From contig NZ_SSON01000078.1 in assembly GCF_029871245.1 (NCBI RefSeq), positions 124,001 through 188,000 on the forward strand: a stretch of DNA of 64,000 bases, read 5' to 3'. Positions 57,069 to 64,000 of this stretch are shown here, one piece after another; position 1 is the stretch's first letter; every line of letters begins with the position of its first letter. Both the position numbers and the translations under genes were made by a program. The stretch comes from Pseudomonas sp. BN102. Its GTDB lineage: Bacteria > Pseudomonadota > Gammaproteobacteria > Pseudomonadales > Pseudomonadaceae. The notes beneath the pieces are model-generated. The model searched no databases. It saw nothing but the letters and a program-made list of their open reading frames with translations, and was not told the DNA's origin.

Positions 57069-57920
57069 ATGACTGAAAACACTGCGCCCGAAGCCCCGAC
57101 CCTCGCCGCCCTGCATGCCTGGCATGCGGGGCTGGCGCGGGCCATGGCCAGCGTCGCCGAGCCGGTGTTCTGCGAACGCCTGATCGAGGCGTTGAGGAGC
57201 CTGGTGCCCATCGAGTCGGTGCTGCTCGGCCTGGAGTGCAGGGGGCTGGCACCGCGCCCGCTCTACCAGTGCGGCATCCCGGCGGAGTACCGAGAGGCGC
57301 TGATCGAGCGCTACTACGCCCGGGGCTACCTGCTCGACCCCTTCTGCCTGGCCATGGAGAACGGCCTGGCCGAGGGGTTCTACCACCTCTCGGAAATCGC
57401 CCCGGACGACTTCTTCAGCAGCGAGTATTACCGCACCAACTACCTCAAATGCGGCTCGGTGGAAGACGCCCATTTCATCGTCGACCTGGGCGGCCAGCGC
57501 AAGGTTTCCCTCTGCGTCTATCAAGGCCGCAGCGGCGCGCGCTTCAGCGACGCCGAGCTGGCCTTGCTGCGAACGGCACACCCGCTGGTCCGTGAGCTGA
57601 TGTGCCAGTTCGACGAGCGCGGCGGCCTGGTGCGCTGCCTCGACGGCCACAGCGCGGCAGTCCCGCGCGGTGGCGCCCCCGCCGGCCTCAACCGGCAGAT
57701 CCGCGAAGCCTTCATGAACTTCGGCAGCGACCGCCTGACCGAACGCGAACGGGAAATCGCCCACTTGCTGCTGCGCGGCCACTCGGTCAAGTCCAGCGCC
57801 AAGGTCCTGGAAATCTCCCCGGAGACCGTGCGCATGCACCGCAAGAATCTCTACACCAAGCTGGAAATCAGTTCACAGGCGGAACTCTTCGCCCTCTTCA
57901 TCGACTGGCTGACGGCCTGA
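57069..57920 (+). CDS. LuxR family transcriptional regulator
   Basis: A 283-residue regulator: a helical/GAF-like amino-terminal half (about 15-190) and a carboxy-terminal LuxR HTH (about 215-275, LTEREREIAHLLLRGHSVKS followed by SAKVLEISPETVRMHRKNLY). The amino-terminal part does not look like a classical AHL-binding domain with its invariant Trp/Tyr/Asp pattern, so it may sense another ligand. The ATG at 57069 lies 43 bases after the transaminase stop, so it is probably in the same transcript and may regulate it. Confidence 0.85.
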   Translation: MTENTAPEAPTLAALHAWHAGLARAMASVAEPVFCERLIEALRSLVPIESVLLGLECRGLAPRPLYQCGIPAEYREALIERYYARGYLLDPFCLAMENGLAEGFYHLSEIAPDDFFSSEYYRTNYLKCGSVEDAHFIVDLGGQRKVSLCVYQGRSGARFSDAELALLRTAHPLVRELMCQFDERGGLVRCLDGHSAAVPRGGAPAGLNRQIREAFMNFGSDRLTEREREIAHLLLRGHSVKSSAKVLEISPETVRMHRKNLYTKLEISSQAELFALFIDWLTA

Positions 57921-57999
57921 CCTTCAGTCAGCCCGGAGGGATGGCACCGAATCCTTTGACTAGGCTTGCTTGTCTCTACCACCAACCCGGAGACCCGCC

Positions 58000-58425
58000 A
58001 TGCCCATCGAGAAAGCCCTGTACACCGCCCGTGCCGAAGCCTACGGCGGCCGTGAAGGCCGCGCCGTATCCTCGGACGGCGTGCTGGATGTGAAACTGAC
58101 CACGCCCAAGGAACTGGGCGGCCCCGGCGGCGACGGCACCAACCCCGAGCAGCTGTTCGCGGCCGGCTATTCGGCCTGCTTCCTCGGCGCCATCAAGTTC
58201 GTCGCCGGCAAGGAAAAGATCGCCCTCAGCGAGGACACCTATATAGAAGGCGCGGTCGGCATCGGCACCCTGCCCACCGGCTTCGGCATCGAGGTGGAGC
58301 TGAAGATTTCCCTGCCCGGGCTGGACAGGCAGGCCGCCAAGGAACTGGTGGACAAGGCGCACATCGTCTGCCCCTACTCCAATGCCACGCGCGGCAATAT
58401 CAACGTGACCCTGACGCTGGTGTGA
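58000..58425 (+). CDS. ohr: Ohr-type organic hydroperoxide resistance protein (OsmC family)
   Basis: A 141-residue Ohr/OsmC protein. Both redox cysteines are present: Cys60 in [13 protein letters not shown] and Cys124 in [18 protein letters not shown], the pattern of Ohr rather than OsmC or YhfA. It reduces organic hydroperoxides using dihydrolipoamide. The start [20 protein letters not shown] fits Ohr, with a CGGAGA ribosome site. The usual MarR regulator OhrR is not adjacent. Confidence 0.9.
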   Translation: MPIEKALYTARAEAYGGREGRAVSSDGVLDVKLTTPKELGGPGGDGTNPEQLFAAGYSACFLGAIKFVAGKEKIALSEDTYIEGAVGIGTLPTGFGIEVELKISLPGLDRQAAKELVDKAHIVCPYSNATRGNINVTLTLV

Positions 58426-58433
58426 TTTCGACA

Positions 58434-58460
58434 GAAAGGGAGGCCACTGGCCTCCCTCCT
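58434..58460. terminator. Hairpin between convergent ohr and cheR
   Basis: GGGAGGCCACTGGCCTCCC is an almost perfect palindrome, 13 bases after the ohr stop and 4 before the cheR stop. The T run is weak on the plus strand and moderate (TTTCTGT) on the minus, so it may terminate cheR better than ohr. Confidence 0.55.
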
Positions 58461-59288
58461 TCATTTCACCTTGTAGATGATCCCCGGACTGCACTGGACC
58501 ATCTGATAGTGATCCGGCAGGCCGTTGAGCGCCTCGGAGGCGCCGAGGAACAGGTAACCGCCCGGTTTCAGGGTGGCGTGGATGCGGGTGAGGATGTCCC
58601 TCTTCATTTCCGCGGAGAAGTAGATCAGCACATTGCGGCAGAAGACGATGTCGAACTTGCCCAGCGCCGCAAAGCTGTCCAGCAGGTTCAGCGGGCGGAA
58701 CTCCACCCGGCTGCGGATCGCCGGCTTCACTGCCCAGCGCCCCGGTCCCTTCGGGTCGAAGTAACGAGTCAGACGCTCCTGGGACAATCCGCGCCCCATG
58801 GCCAGGCTGTCGTACTCGCCGGAGCGGCAAGCCGCCAGCATGGAGCTCGACAGGTCCGTGGCGACGATGCGCGCACCGGCCTTGAGCTGGCCGAGATTGA
58901 CCTTCTCGAACTCGTCGATCGCCATGGAAATGGAGAAAGGTTCCTGCCCTGAGGAACTGGCCGCCGACCAGATCCGCAGCGGCTGGTTCGGGTTGGCCTT
59001 GATCAGCTCGGGTAACACCCGGCTCTTCAGCACCTCGAAGGGATAGGTATCGCGAAACCAGAGGGTTTCATTGGTGGTCATGGCGTCGATCACCTGCTCG
59101 CGCAGGCCGCCACGGGAGAGACCCTGGATGCGCTGGGTCAGCTCACCCAGGGTCTTGATGCCATTCTGCTCCATCAGCTTGTTCAGCCGGCTGGAGACCA
59201 GGTACTGCTTGTTGCTGCCCAGCAGGATGCCGCAGGTCTTTTCCAGGAACACCCGGAACTGCTCGAATTCCACATTGCCTGAAGACAC
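58461..59288 (-). CDS. cheR: Chemotaxis methyltransferase CheR
   Basis: A CheR of 275 residues. The amino-terminal helical domain (FEQFRVFLEKTCGILLGSNK) is followed by the Rossmann SAM-binding core (RIWSAASSSGQEPFSISMAI) and the RNVLIYFSAEMKRDILTRIH motif. It methylates chemoreceptor glutamates using SAM. A GTG at 59288 with an upstream GAGG site is preferred; a TTG 7 codons earlier has no good site. It lies downstream of cheV and would in some pseudomonads be followed by flgB. Confidence 0.93.
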   Translation of the reverse strand: MSSGNVEFEQFRVFLEKTCGILLGSNKQYLVSSRLNKLMEQNGIKTLGELTQRIQGLSRGGLREQVIDAMTTNETLWFRDTYPFEVLKSRVLPELIKANPNQPLRIWSAASSSGQEPFSISMAIDEFEKVNLGQLKAGARIVATDLSSSMLAACRSGEYDSLAMGRGLSQERLTRYFDPKGPGRWAVKPAIRSRVEFRPLNLLDSFAALGKFDIVFCRNVLIYFSAEMKRDILTRIHATLKPGGYLFLGASEALNGLPDHYQMVQCSPGIIYKVK

Positions 59289-59333
59289 TAGGGGCGCCTC
59301 ACCAATCAATTTCCATGTCAGGGGGCCGTGCCG

Positions 59334-60266
59334 TCAGCCCCCATCGGTTACCTTGATACGTTCCACCACTCGCGCAGCGAGGTCGTCCGGCTTGAACTTG
59401 GCGAGGAAATCGTCCGCGCCCACCTTCTTCACCATCGCCTGGTTGAACACACCGGAAAGCGAAGTATGCAGGAGGATATGCAGTTTCTGCATGCGCGGAT
59501 CGTTGCGGACCTCCGCCGTCAGGGTGTAGCCGTCCATCTCCGGCATCTCGATGTCGGAAACCATCATCAGCAATTCCTGCTCCGGCGACCTGCCCTCCTC
59601 GACCATCTCGCGCAGGTAGTTGTAGGCCTGGCGCCCATCGTTGAGGGCCTTGACCTCGACGCCGACGGACTCCAGGCAGCGGATCACCTGCTTGCGCGCC
59701 ACAGAGGAGTCGTCGACGATCAGCACCCGCTTGCTGAAAGCCTTGTTCTGGGTCTCGACGTCCACTATCCCGGCGGACACCACTTCCGACGTAGGCGCCA
59801 CTTCGGCGAGGATCTTCTCGACATCGATGATCTCCACCAGTTGCTTGTCGACCCGGGTGACGGCCGTCAGGTAGTGGTCGCGACCGGTGCCCTTGGGTGG
59901 AGGATGGATCTCTTCCCAGTTCATGTTGACGATGCGCTCCACCGAGCGCACCAGGAAACCCTGCACCTTGGTGTTGTATTCCGTGATGATGACGAAGCTG
60001 TTCTTCAGGTCATCCAGGCCCCTGCGCCCGGTCGCCATGGACAGGTCGAGAATCGGAATGGTACCCCCACGGATATTCGCGACCCCGCGTACCACCGGAC
60101 TGGACTTGGGCAACAGGGTGAGGCGGGGACACTGCAGCACCTCCTTCACCTTGAACACGTTGATCCCGTAGAGCTGCGATCCGTCGAGGCGGAACAGCAG
60201 CAACTCCAGGCGGTTCTGCCCGACCAGTTGGGTACGCTGGTTTACCGAATCCAAAACACCGGCCAT
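59334..60266 (-). CDS. cheV: Chemotaxis coupling protein CheV
   Basis: A CheV of 310 residues: an amino-terminal CheW domain (about 20-155, LELLLFRLDGSQLYGINVFK) and a carboxy-terminal receiver (about 175-300, KRVLIVDDSSVARKQVIRCL then the phosphoacceptor Asp in VSDIEMPEMDG). CheV couples receptors to CheA and may act as a phosphate sink. It is divergent from flgA and 45 bases upstream of cheR, the usual Pseudomonas arrangement. Confidence 0.95.
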   Translation of the reverse strand: MAGVLDSVNQRTQLVGQNRLELLLFRLDGSQLYGINVFKVKEVLQCPRLTLLPKSSPVVRGVANIRGGTIPILDLSMATGRRGLDDLKNSFVIITEYNTKVQGFLVRSVERIVNMNWEEIHPPPKGTGRDHYLTAVTRVDKQLVEIIDVEKILAEVAPTSEVVSAGIVDVETQNKAFSKRVLIVDDSSVARKQVIRCLESVGVEVKALNDGRQAYNYLREMVEEGRSPEQELLMMVSDIEMPEMDGYTLTAEVRNDPRMQKLHILLHTSLSGVFNQAMVKKVGADDFLAKFKPDDLAARVVERIKVTDGG

Positions 60267-60300
60267 GACCAGACTCCTGTGACAAGCTCAGCCAAGCAGG

Positions 60301-60317
60301 CGGCACGAGCCTTGCTT
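60301..60317 (+). promoter_or_regulatory. Predicted sigma54 (-24/-12) promoter of flgA
   Basis: CGGCACGAGCCTTGCTT fits TGGCACG-N4-TTGCT except for the first base. The transcription start would be near 60326, so an ATG at 60322 would be untranslated and one at 60328 almost leaderless, supporting the start at 60361. Confidence 0.7.
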
Positions 60318-60360
60318 CTATATGGGTATGAACGCTACAACGACGCTTTTCCGACGCCTG

Positions 60361-61089
60361 ATGGCAAAACGCCGTAAATCACTTGCGGCTGTTTTACCTG
60401 CTTTGTGCTGCCTCGGCTACAGCCCGGCGTCGAGTGCGAACCTGACGTCGCCTGAGATACTTATCGGCACGGCGGAAGGCTTTCTTGAGTACGCTGTCGA
60501 AGAATATCTGCAACGCGGCAACATCCAGGGACGCAGTGAAATCCAGGTCAATCGCCTCGATCCGCGCCTGCGCCTGCCGCAGTGCGACAGGGATTTGACG
60601 ACGAAACTGGAGAGTCCGGCCCAGCCACTGGGACGGGTCACCGTGCGCATCCGCTGCGACGGCAGCTCGCCGTGGACGGTGTTCGTCCCGGCCCAGGTCA
60701 GGCTTTACCGTGAAGTCGTGGTGGTGACCCGCTCGCTGCGCCGCGGCGCCCCAATCGGGACCCAGGACGTTGCCTTGGCCGAGCGGGACGTCGGCACCCT
60801 GAACCAGGGGTTCCTCACCGACCCCGGCCAGATCCTCGGCCAGAAGACCACCCGCGCGCTGCTACCCGATCAGGTGCTGGCGCCCCTGCATCTGCAACAG
60901 GCGGAAGTGGTGAGCAAGGGCGACCAGGTGGTGATCAGCGCCATGAGCACGGCGATCAATGTGCGCATGCCGGGCGAGGCACTGTCCAACGGCGCGCCGG
61001 GCGAACAGATTCGCGTGCGCAACCTGAGTTCCGGCCGCGTGGTCAAGGCCCGCGTCAAGGGCCCGGGGCAAGTCCAGGTGGATATGTAG
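60361..61089 (+). CDS. flgA: Flagellar P-ring assembly chaperone FlgA
   Basis: FlgA of 242 residues from the ATG at 60361, giving a good signal peptide (MAKRRKSLAAVLPALCCLGY SPASSA). The SAF-type domain has YREVVVVTRSLRRGAPIGTQ and the terminal NLSSGRVVKARVKGPGQVQV. It helps FlgI assemble the P-ring. ATGs at 60322 and 60328 are in frame but sit at or before the predicted sigma54 transcription start. It is the first gene of flgA-flgM-flgN. Confidence 0.92.
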   Translation: MAKRRKSLAAVLPALCCLGYSPASSANLTSPEILIGTAEGFLEYAVEEYLQRGNIQGRSEIQVNRLDPRLRLPQCDRDLTTKLESPAQPLGRVTVRIRCDGSSPWTVFVPAQVRLYREVVVVTRSLRRGAPIGTQDVALAERDVGTLNQGFLTDPGQILGQKTTRALLPDQVLAPLHLQQAEVVSKGDQVVISAMSTAINVRMPGEALSNGAPGEQIRVRNLSSGRVVKARVKGPGQVQVDM

Positions 61090-61153
61090 GGATGATTCCG
61101 CTGGCGCCCGGGAGGGCTGATTTTCTAAACTCAGCCGGTACCGAAGAATTTTC

Positions 61154-61180
61154 TAAAGTTATCCCGGACAGGGCCGATAA
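61154..61180 (+). promoter_or_regulatory. Sigma28 (FliA) promoter of flgM
   Basis: TAAA, exactly 15 bases, then GCCGATAA, a perfect match to the sigma28 consensus, 38 bases upstream of the flgM start. It lets flgM be expressed by FliA itself, the classic feedback arrangement, besides read-through from flgA. Confidence 0.92.
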
Positions 61181-61218
61181 AACGGTAAGCGTCCAAATTG
61201 CGTCCGAGGTTCAACATC

Positions 61219-61560
61219 ATGGTTATCGACTTCAACCGGCTCAATGACGGCCCCACGCCCGCTGGCTCGGGGCGTACCGGCAACACTCAGGCCGGTGGCA
61301 AGAGCGAGACCGTCACCAGCGGCCAGCCTGCTGCCACCCCAAATGCTGGTGAGCAGGCCCCGGTTGCCCGTAGCGACGATTCCGTGCAACTGAGCAGCGA
61401 TGTCCAGGTGCTGCAACAGGCCGGCGAAAAACTGCGCGACCTGCCCGTGGTGGACAAGGAACGCGTGGAGAAACTCAAGCAGGCCATTGCCGACGGCTCT
61501 TACCAGGTCGACAGCAAGCGCGTGGCCAGCAAGCTGCTGAATTTCGAATCCCAGCGCTAG
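61219..61560 (+). CDS. flgM: Anti-sigma28 factor FlgM
   Basis: FlgM of 113 residues. It begins [20 protein letters not shown], a largely disordered region, and the conserved FliA-binding end has [20 protein letters not shown] followed by [19 protein letters not shown]. It binds and inhibits FliA and is exported when the hook is complete. The ATG at 61219 has a GAGG site 9 bases upstream; an ATG 7 codons earlier is too close to the promoter. Confidence 0.95.
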   Translation: MVIDFNRLNDGPTPAGSGRTGNTQAGGKSETVTSGQPAATPNAGEQAPVARSDDSVQLSSDVQVLQQAGEKLRDLPVVDKERVEKLKQAIADGSYQVDSKRVASKLLNFESQR

Positions 61561-61609
61561 TCCACGGGCAGCGCTGGGGAACTTGGACGCCTGATCCCCA
61601 GAGCGCGTA

Positions 61610-62077
61610 ATGCACGACACCAACCTGCTCCAGCTGTTCACCGACGATATCGGCCACGCCAAGCGCTTGCTTGAGCTGATGGACGAGGAATTCCAGGCCC
61701 TGGGCGAGCGCGACCTGACCCGCCTGGAGCTTCTGCTCGCCGACAAGCAACCCCTGCTCGCGCTGCTCGACCAGCACGGCCGCCAGCGCAGCCAGCTGCT
61801 CGCCAGCCTCGACCTCAGCGCCGACCGCGCCGGCCTGCAACAGTTGGCCGAACGCTCCCCCCTTGGCCAGGAGCTGCTCGACCGCAGCGACGAACTCAGC
61901 CAATTGCTGGAGGGCTGCCAGTCCGCCAATCAGCGCAATGGACGGCTGATTCGCGCCAACCGGGCTTCGGTCGGCGGCATGCTCGGTATCCTGCGCGGCG
62001 GCGACGCACCCGGCCTCTATGACAGCCGTGGCACTGCCGCTAGAATCGGCCAGCAGCGCCCGCTCAGCCAGGCCTGA
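61610..62077 (+). CDS. flgN: Flagellar export chaperone FlgN
   Basis: FlgN of 155 residues, helical and Leu/Gln/Asp-rich (MHDTNLLQLFTDDIGHAKRL then LLELMDEEFQALGERDLTRL), as expected for the FlgK/FlgL chaperone. The conserved NQRNGRLIRANRASVGGMLG lies near the end. It follows flgM by 49 bases, the standard flgA-flgM-flgN order. Confidence 0.92.
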   Translation: MHDTNLLQLFTDDIGHAKRLLELMDEEFQALGERDLTRLELLLADKQPLLALLDQHGRQRSQLLASLDLSADRAGLQQLAERSPLGQELLDRSDELSQLLEGCQSANQRNGRLIRANRASVGGMLGILRGGDAPGLYDSRGTAARIGQQRPLSQA

Positions 62078-62166
62078 CACGACATTAGAAGAAGACCACC
62101 GAGACATGAAGGCACGATGCCGCCATGCTTTGTGCAGCCCGCTTTGCGTTTGGAGAGACCTGGACC

Positions 62167-62916
62167 GTGTCCAACCCATTCCACGAAGAAAACGGCCCGC
62201 AACCGCCCAAGGTGCTCAAGGCACCGGTCGAGATCCTGGCTAATCTTCGTCTGCTGCAGCAGCACCACGATCCGCTGATCGTCACTTTCCACGACCGCAA
62301 CCAACGCTTCCAGAGTTACCTGGTGGAAGTGGATCGCGAGCGCGGCCTGCTCGCCCTGGACGAAATCATCCCGAACGATGGCGAGCGCTTCCTGAAGAGC
62401 GGCGAAACCTTCCGCATCGAAGGTTTTCGCGAAGGTGTGCGCATCGCCTGGGAGACCCTCCAGCCGGCCACGGTCGGCGAGTTCGAAGGCGACCGCTGCT
62501 ACTGGTGCGCCCTGCCCACCGAAGTGACCTACCACCAGCGGCGCAATGCCTACCGTGCGACGCTCAAGCAGACCCAATTGGTGGCTATCGAGCTGGACGG
62601 CGACAAGCTGAAGGAGCCGATCAGCGGGATGATGCTCGATATCTCCGCCACTGGCTGCAAACTGCGCTTCGAAGGTGACCTGAACGGGCGCCTGCAACCG
62701 GGCCAGGTCTATGAACGCTTCACCGCCAAGCTGCCGATCGGTCCCATCACCACGCCCGTCGAACTGCGCCATGTGCGCTTCGACGAGAAGCTCGGCATGA
62801 GCTTCGCGGGGATTCGCTTCCATAACATGAGCGGCCTGGTGCAACGCAACGTCGAGCGCTTCGTCTACCAGCTGCAGCGCGAAGCGAGGCGTTTCGAGAA
62901 GGACGAACTCTTCTAG
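62167..62916 (+). CDS. flgZ: Flagellar PilZ domain protein (FlgZ/YcgR-like)
   Basis: A YcgR-type brake protein of 249 residues, with an amino-terminal YcgR domain (about 25-125) and a carboxy-terminal PilZ domain that binds c-di-[16 protein letters not shown] carries the RxxxR motif and [11 protein letters not shown] the DxSxxG motif. It slows swimming when c-di-GMP is high by acting at the motor. A GTG at 62167 has a GGAGAG site and gives the [14 protein letters not shown] start; the ATG 14 codons earlier lacks one. Its stop overlaps the hairpin repeat at 62915-63058. Confidence 0.92.
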   Translation: MSNPFHEENGPQPPKVLKAPVEILANLRLLQQHHDPLIVTFHDRNQRFQSYLVEVDRERGLLALDEIIPNDGERFLKSGETFRIEGFREGVRIAWETLQPATVGEFEGDRCYWCALPTEVTYHQRRNAYRATLKQTQLVAIELDGDKLKEPISGMMLDISATGCKLRFEGDLNGRLQPGQVYERFTAKLPIGPITTPVELRHVRFDEKLGMSFAGIRFHNMSGLVQRNVERFVYQLQREARRFEKDELF

Positions 62917-63058
62917 CAGGCCGTTAAAAAACGTCACGAGCGACGGCCAGGCTAGGCGAAATCAGCCGAAAGAGCGCAGTTTACGCGTTGTAAATGAGCA
63001 TCTTGAGGCTGATTTCAACGACGCATGGCCGAGCGCAGTAGTTTTTCAACAGCCTGCC
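62915..63058. repeat. Long hairpin repeat, copy 2 (end of flgZ)
   Basis: An imperfect palindrome of about 142 bases starting at the flgZ stop. Outer arms GCAGGCCGTTAAAAAAC (62916-62932) and GTTTTTCAACAGCCTGC (63041-63057) pair over 17 bp; read as minus-strand RNA the two non-identical positions become G-U wobbles. The inner stem GAAATCAGCC/GGCTGATTTC encloses TTTAC-GCGTT-GTAAA. CAGGCTAGGCGAAA, TGTAAATGAGCAT and TTTCAACGACGCATGGCCGA are shared with copy 1 at 31794-31932. It can serve as a bidirectional terminator between two convergent genes. Confidence 0.82.
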
Positions 63059-63679
63059 TTAGGCGACCCCGAGCTTGAACCCCAATCGACTCAGGCGCGG
63101 CAAATGCTCGGGTCGGTCCAGCTCCCAGAGCGACGGTAACAGGCCATGCTGCCACTCCAGCTGCTGCAGGCGTTCGCAGGTCCTCGCCAGCACCTGGTTG
63201 CTGCCCCAGGGCATGTCCTCGAACAGGCGTGGATGCACGCAACGCAGGCCAAGCAGCATATAGCGGCCGCCCTCGGTAGGCCCCAGCACGGCCTGGTGTT
63301 CGGCCAATGCCTCGCAGGCGGCTGACAGGTAGTCGGCATCCAGCATCGGGCAATGCTGGCCGATGAGCACCACAGCGTCGTTCTCCGACAGACCCAAGGT
63401 GGCAATGCGGCGCATTCGTTCCCCCAAGTCCCCGACCGGTTGCCCCACCACCATCCAGTCATTGTCCTCGGCCAGGGCTTCCAGGGCCTCGTCCGGTCCA
63501 TCCTCGATCCAGAAGATCCGCTCGCTGAAGCCCATGGGCGGGAGATTGAGAACGCGTGCCACCAGTTGTCGATGCAACTGGCTCACCCCCTCCTCCCCCA
63601 GCGCCGGAACGAGCCTGGGGTCAAGCTTGCCGGCCTGCGGAGCGCTGGCCAGCAAATGCAGGGAGATGCTCAACATCAT
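63059..63679 (-). CDS. TIGR04282/DUF2064-family glycosyltransferase-like protein
   Basis: A 206-residue protein of the GT-A-like DUF2064 family. Conserved parts are VVGQPVGDLGERMRRIATLG, VVLIGQHCPMLDADYLSAAC and AVLGPTEGGRYMLLGLRCVH; GPTEGGRYMLLGL corresponds to the nucleotidyl-sugar site of the family. The family's cellular role is not firmly known; an arsenosugar link has been suggested for some members. The ATG at 63679 has an AAGGAGG site 8 bases upstream. It converges on flgZ across the long hairpin repeat. Confidence 0.82.
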   Translation of the reverse strand: MMLSISLHLLASAPQAGKLDPRLVPALGEEGVSQLHRQLVARVLNLPPMGFSERIFWIEDGPDEALEALAEDNDWMVVGQPVGDLGERMRRIATLGLSENDAVVLIGQHCPMLDADYLSAACEALAEHQAVLGPTEGGRYMLLGLRCVHPRLFEDMPWGSNQVLARTCERLQQLEWQHGLLPSLWELDRPEHLPRLSRLGFKLGVA

Positions 63680-63778
63680 GACCAATTCCTCCTTGAAGTC
63701 CCAAGGCAGGCCTTGGGCTTGAAGCTCAGGTAGCCACACCCGTCGATCATTGGGCAAAAGCGATGTGGCGTTGGGCCA

Positions 63779-64000
63779 CTACTTGTTGGGCTGCGGCTGC
63801 TCCGGAATGTCCTTGGGTGGCACGTCCGGCGGCGGTGAACCATCGCCATTCTGCATCTGGTCGTGCACCGACTTTTCGTCGACTCGAGGGTCCAGGGCCG
63901 CGACCAGCGGCGAACTGATCATGTTGTCGGGCGTGGGCACGTGGTGCAGCGGCGCCTCGTCGACCCGGTGCAGGCCGGTGACAGCATCCGGACGCACCCG
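63779..64000 (-). CDS. Hypothetical protein, C-terminal part (open at window edge)
   Basis: A frame of 72 or more codons that is still open at the right edge, so only the carboxy terminus is seen. It contains ISSPLVAALDPRVDEKSVHD followed by an acidic Asp/Pro-rich tail ending PPPDVPPKDIPEQPQPNK. No domain was recognised. It is co-directional with the glycosyltransferase-like gene, which starts 99 bases downstream. Confidence 0.4.
   Translation of the reverse strand, partial: RVRPDAVTGLHRVDEAPLHHVPTPDNMISSPLVAALDPRVDEKSVHDQMQNGDGSPPPDVPPKDIPEQPQPNK

Noticed and set aside
60267-60300. Sigma54 promoter for cheV in the flgA-cheV gap
   Set aside because: TGGCTGAGCTTGTCA on the minus strand has the wrong spacing between the two elements (5 bases rather than 7 between TGGC and TTG).
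62915-63058. Integron attC-like site
   Set aside because: The long palindrome recalls attC, but there is no integrase or cassette array, the core GTTRRRY pair is not found at both ends and the element recurs at flgE.

Overview
The window is a high-GC Pseudomonas chromosome segment, probably not P. aeruginosa. The assignment rests on the polar-flagellum gene order (fleQ, fleSR, fliEFGHIJ, hptB-hsbR-hsbA, fliK, fliLMNOPQR), the sigma54-type -24/-12 promoters in front of several flagellar operons, two sigma28-type promoters, and REP-type repeats carrying the GTAGGAGCGA core. No tRNA, rRNA, CRISPR array, insertion sequence or prophage gene was seen.

Layout. (1) 1-35,145, all on the minus strand: flagellar block I. 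In transcription order it holds flgBCDE, flgFGHIJKL, fliC, flaG, fliD, two fliS paralogues, fliT, fleQ, fleSR, fliEFGHIJ, hsbA-hsbR-hptB, fliK and fliLMNOPQ, with fliR cut by the window edge. It encodes rod, hook, filament, export apparatus, C-ring, master regulators and an anti-anti-sigma signalling branch. (2) 35,146-58,460: a metabolic block of about 23 kb. It contains an NAD(P)H:quinone-reductase-like flavoprotein divergent from an Rrf2 regulator, an MFS carrier, and an arginine-transaminase-type catabolic cluster: aldehyde dehydrogenase, AruH-like aminotransferase, periplasmic amino-acid racemase, AruI-like decarboxylase, NDP-forming acyl-CoA synthetase, acyl-CoA dehydrogenase, crotonase, basic-amino-acid permease, and AruS/AruR-like two-component proteins with a solute-binding protein. 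It ends with a TetR regulator, a polyamine-type binding protein, a class III transaminase, a LuxR-type regulator and an Ohr-type peroxidase. (3) 58,461-62,916: flagellar block II, with cheR and cheV on minus and flgA, flgM, flgN and a flagellar PilZ protein on plus. (4) 62,915-64,000: a long hairpin repeat, a TIGR04282-type glycosyltransferase and the end of an unknown gene.

How it works together. FleQ heads the flagellar cascade. It and FleSR, with sigma54, would drive the operons carrying the -24/-12 sites noted here; FliA with FlgM would then control fliC and flgM itself. The metabolic cluster predicts arginine uptake, racemisation, transamination to 2-ketoarginine, decarboxylation and oxidation to 4-guanidinobutyrate. 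The CoA ligase, acyl-CoA dehydrogenase and crotonase suggest further breakdown as CoA thioesters. Three related TGAAC-N4-GTTCA-like sites near the TetR gene, aruR and the crotonase operon suggest shared control.

The points most worth a second look are: two diverged copies of a long hairpin repeat whose stems change together; the CoA-linked arginine cluster and its atypical crotonase; the three TetR-type operators; the metabolic block sitting between cheR and flgB; and a 39-codon small ORF with a degraded Tat-like motif.
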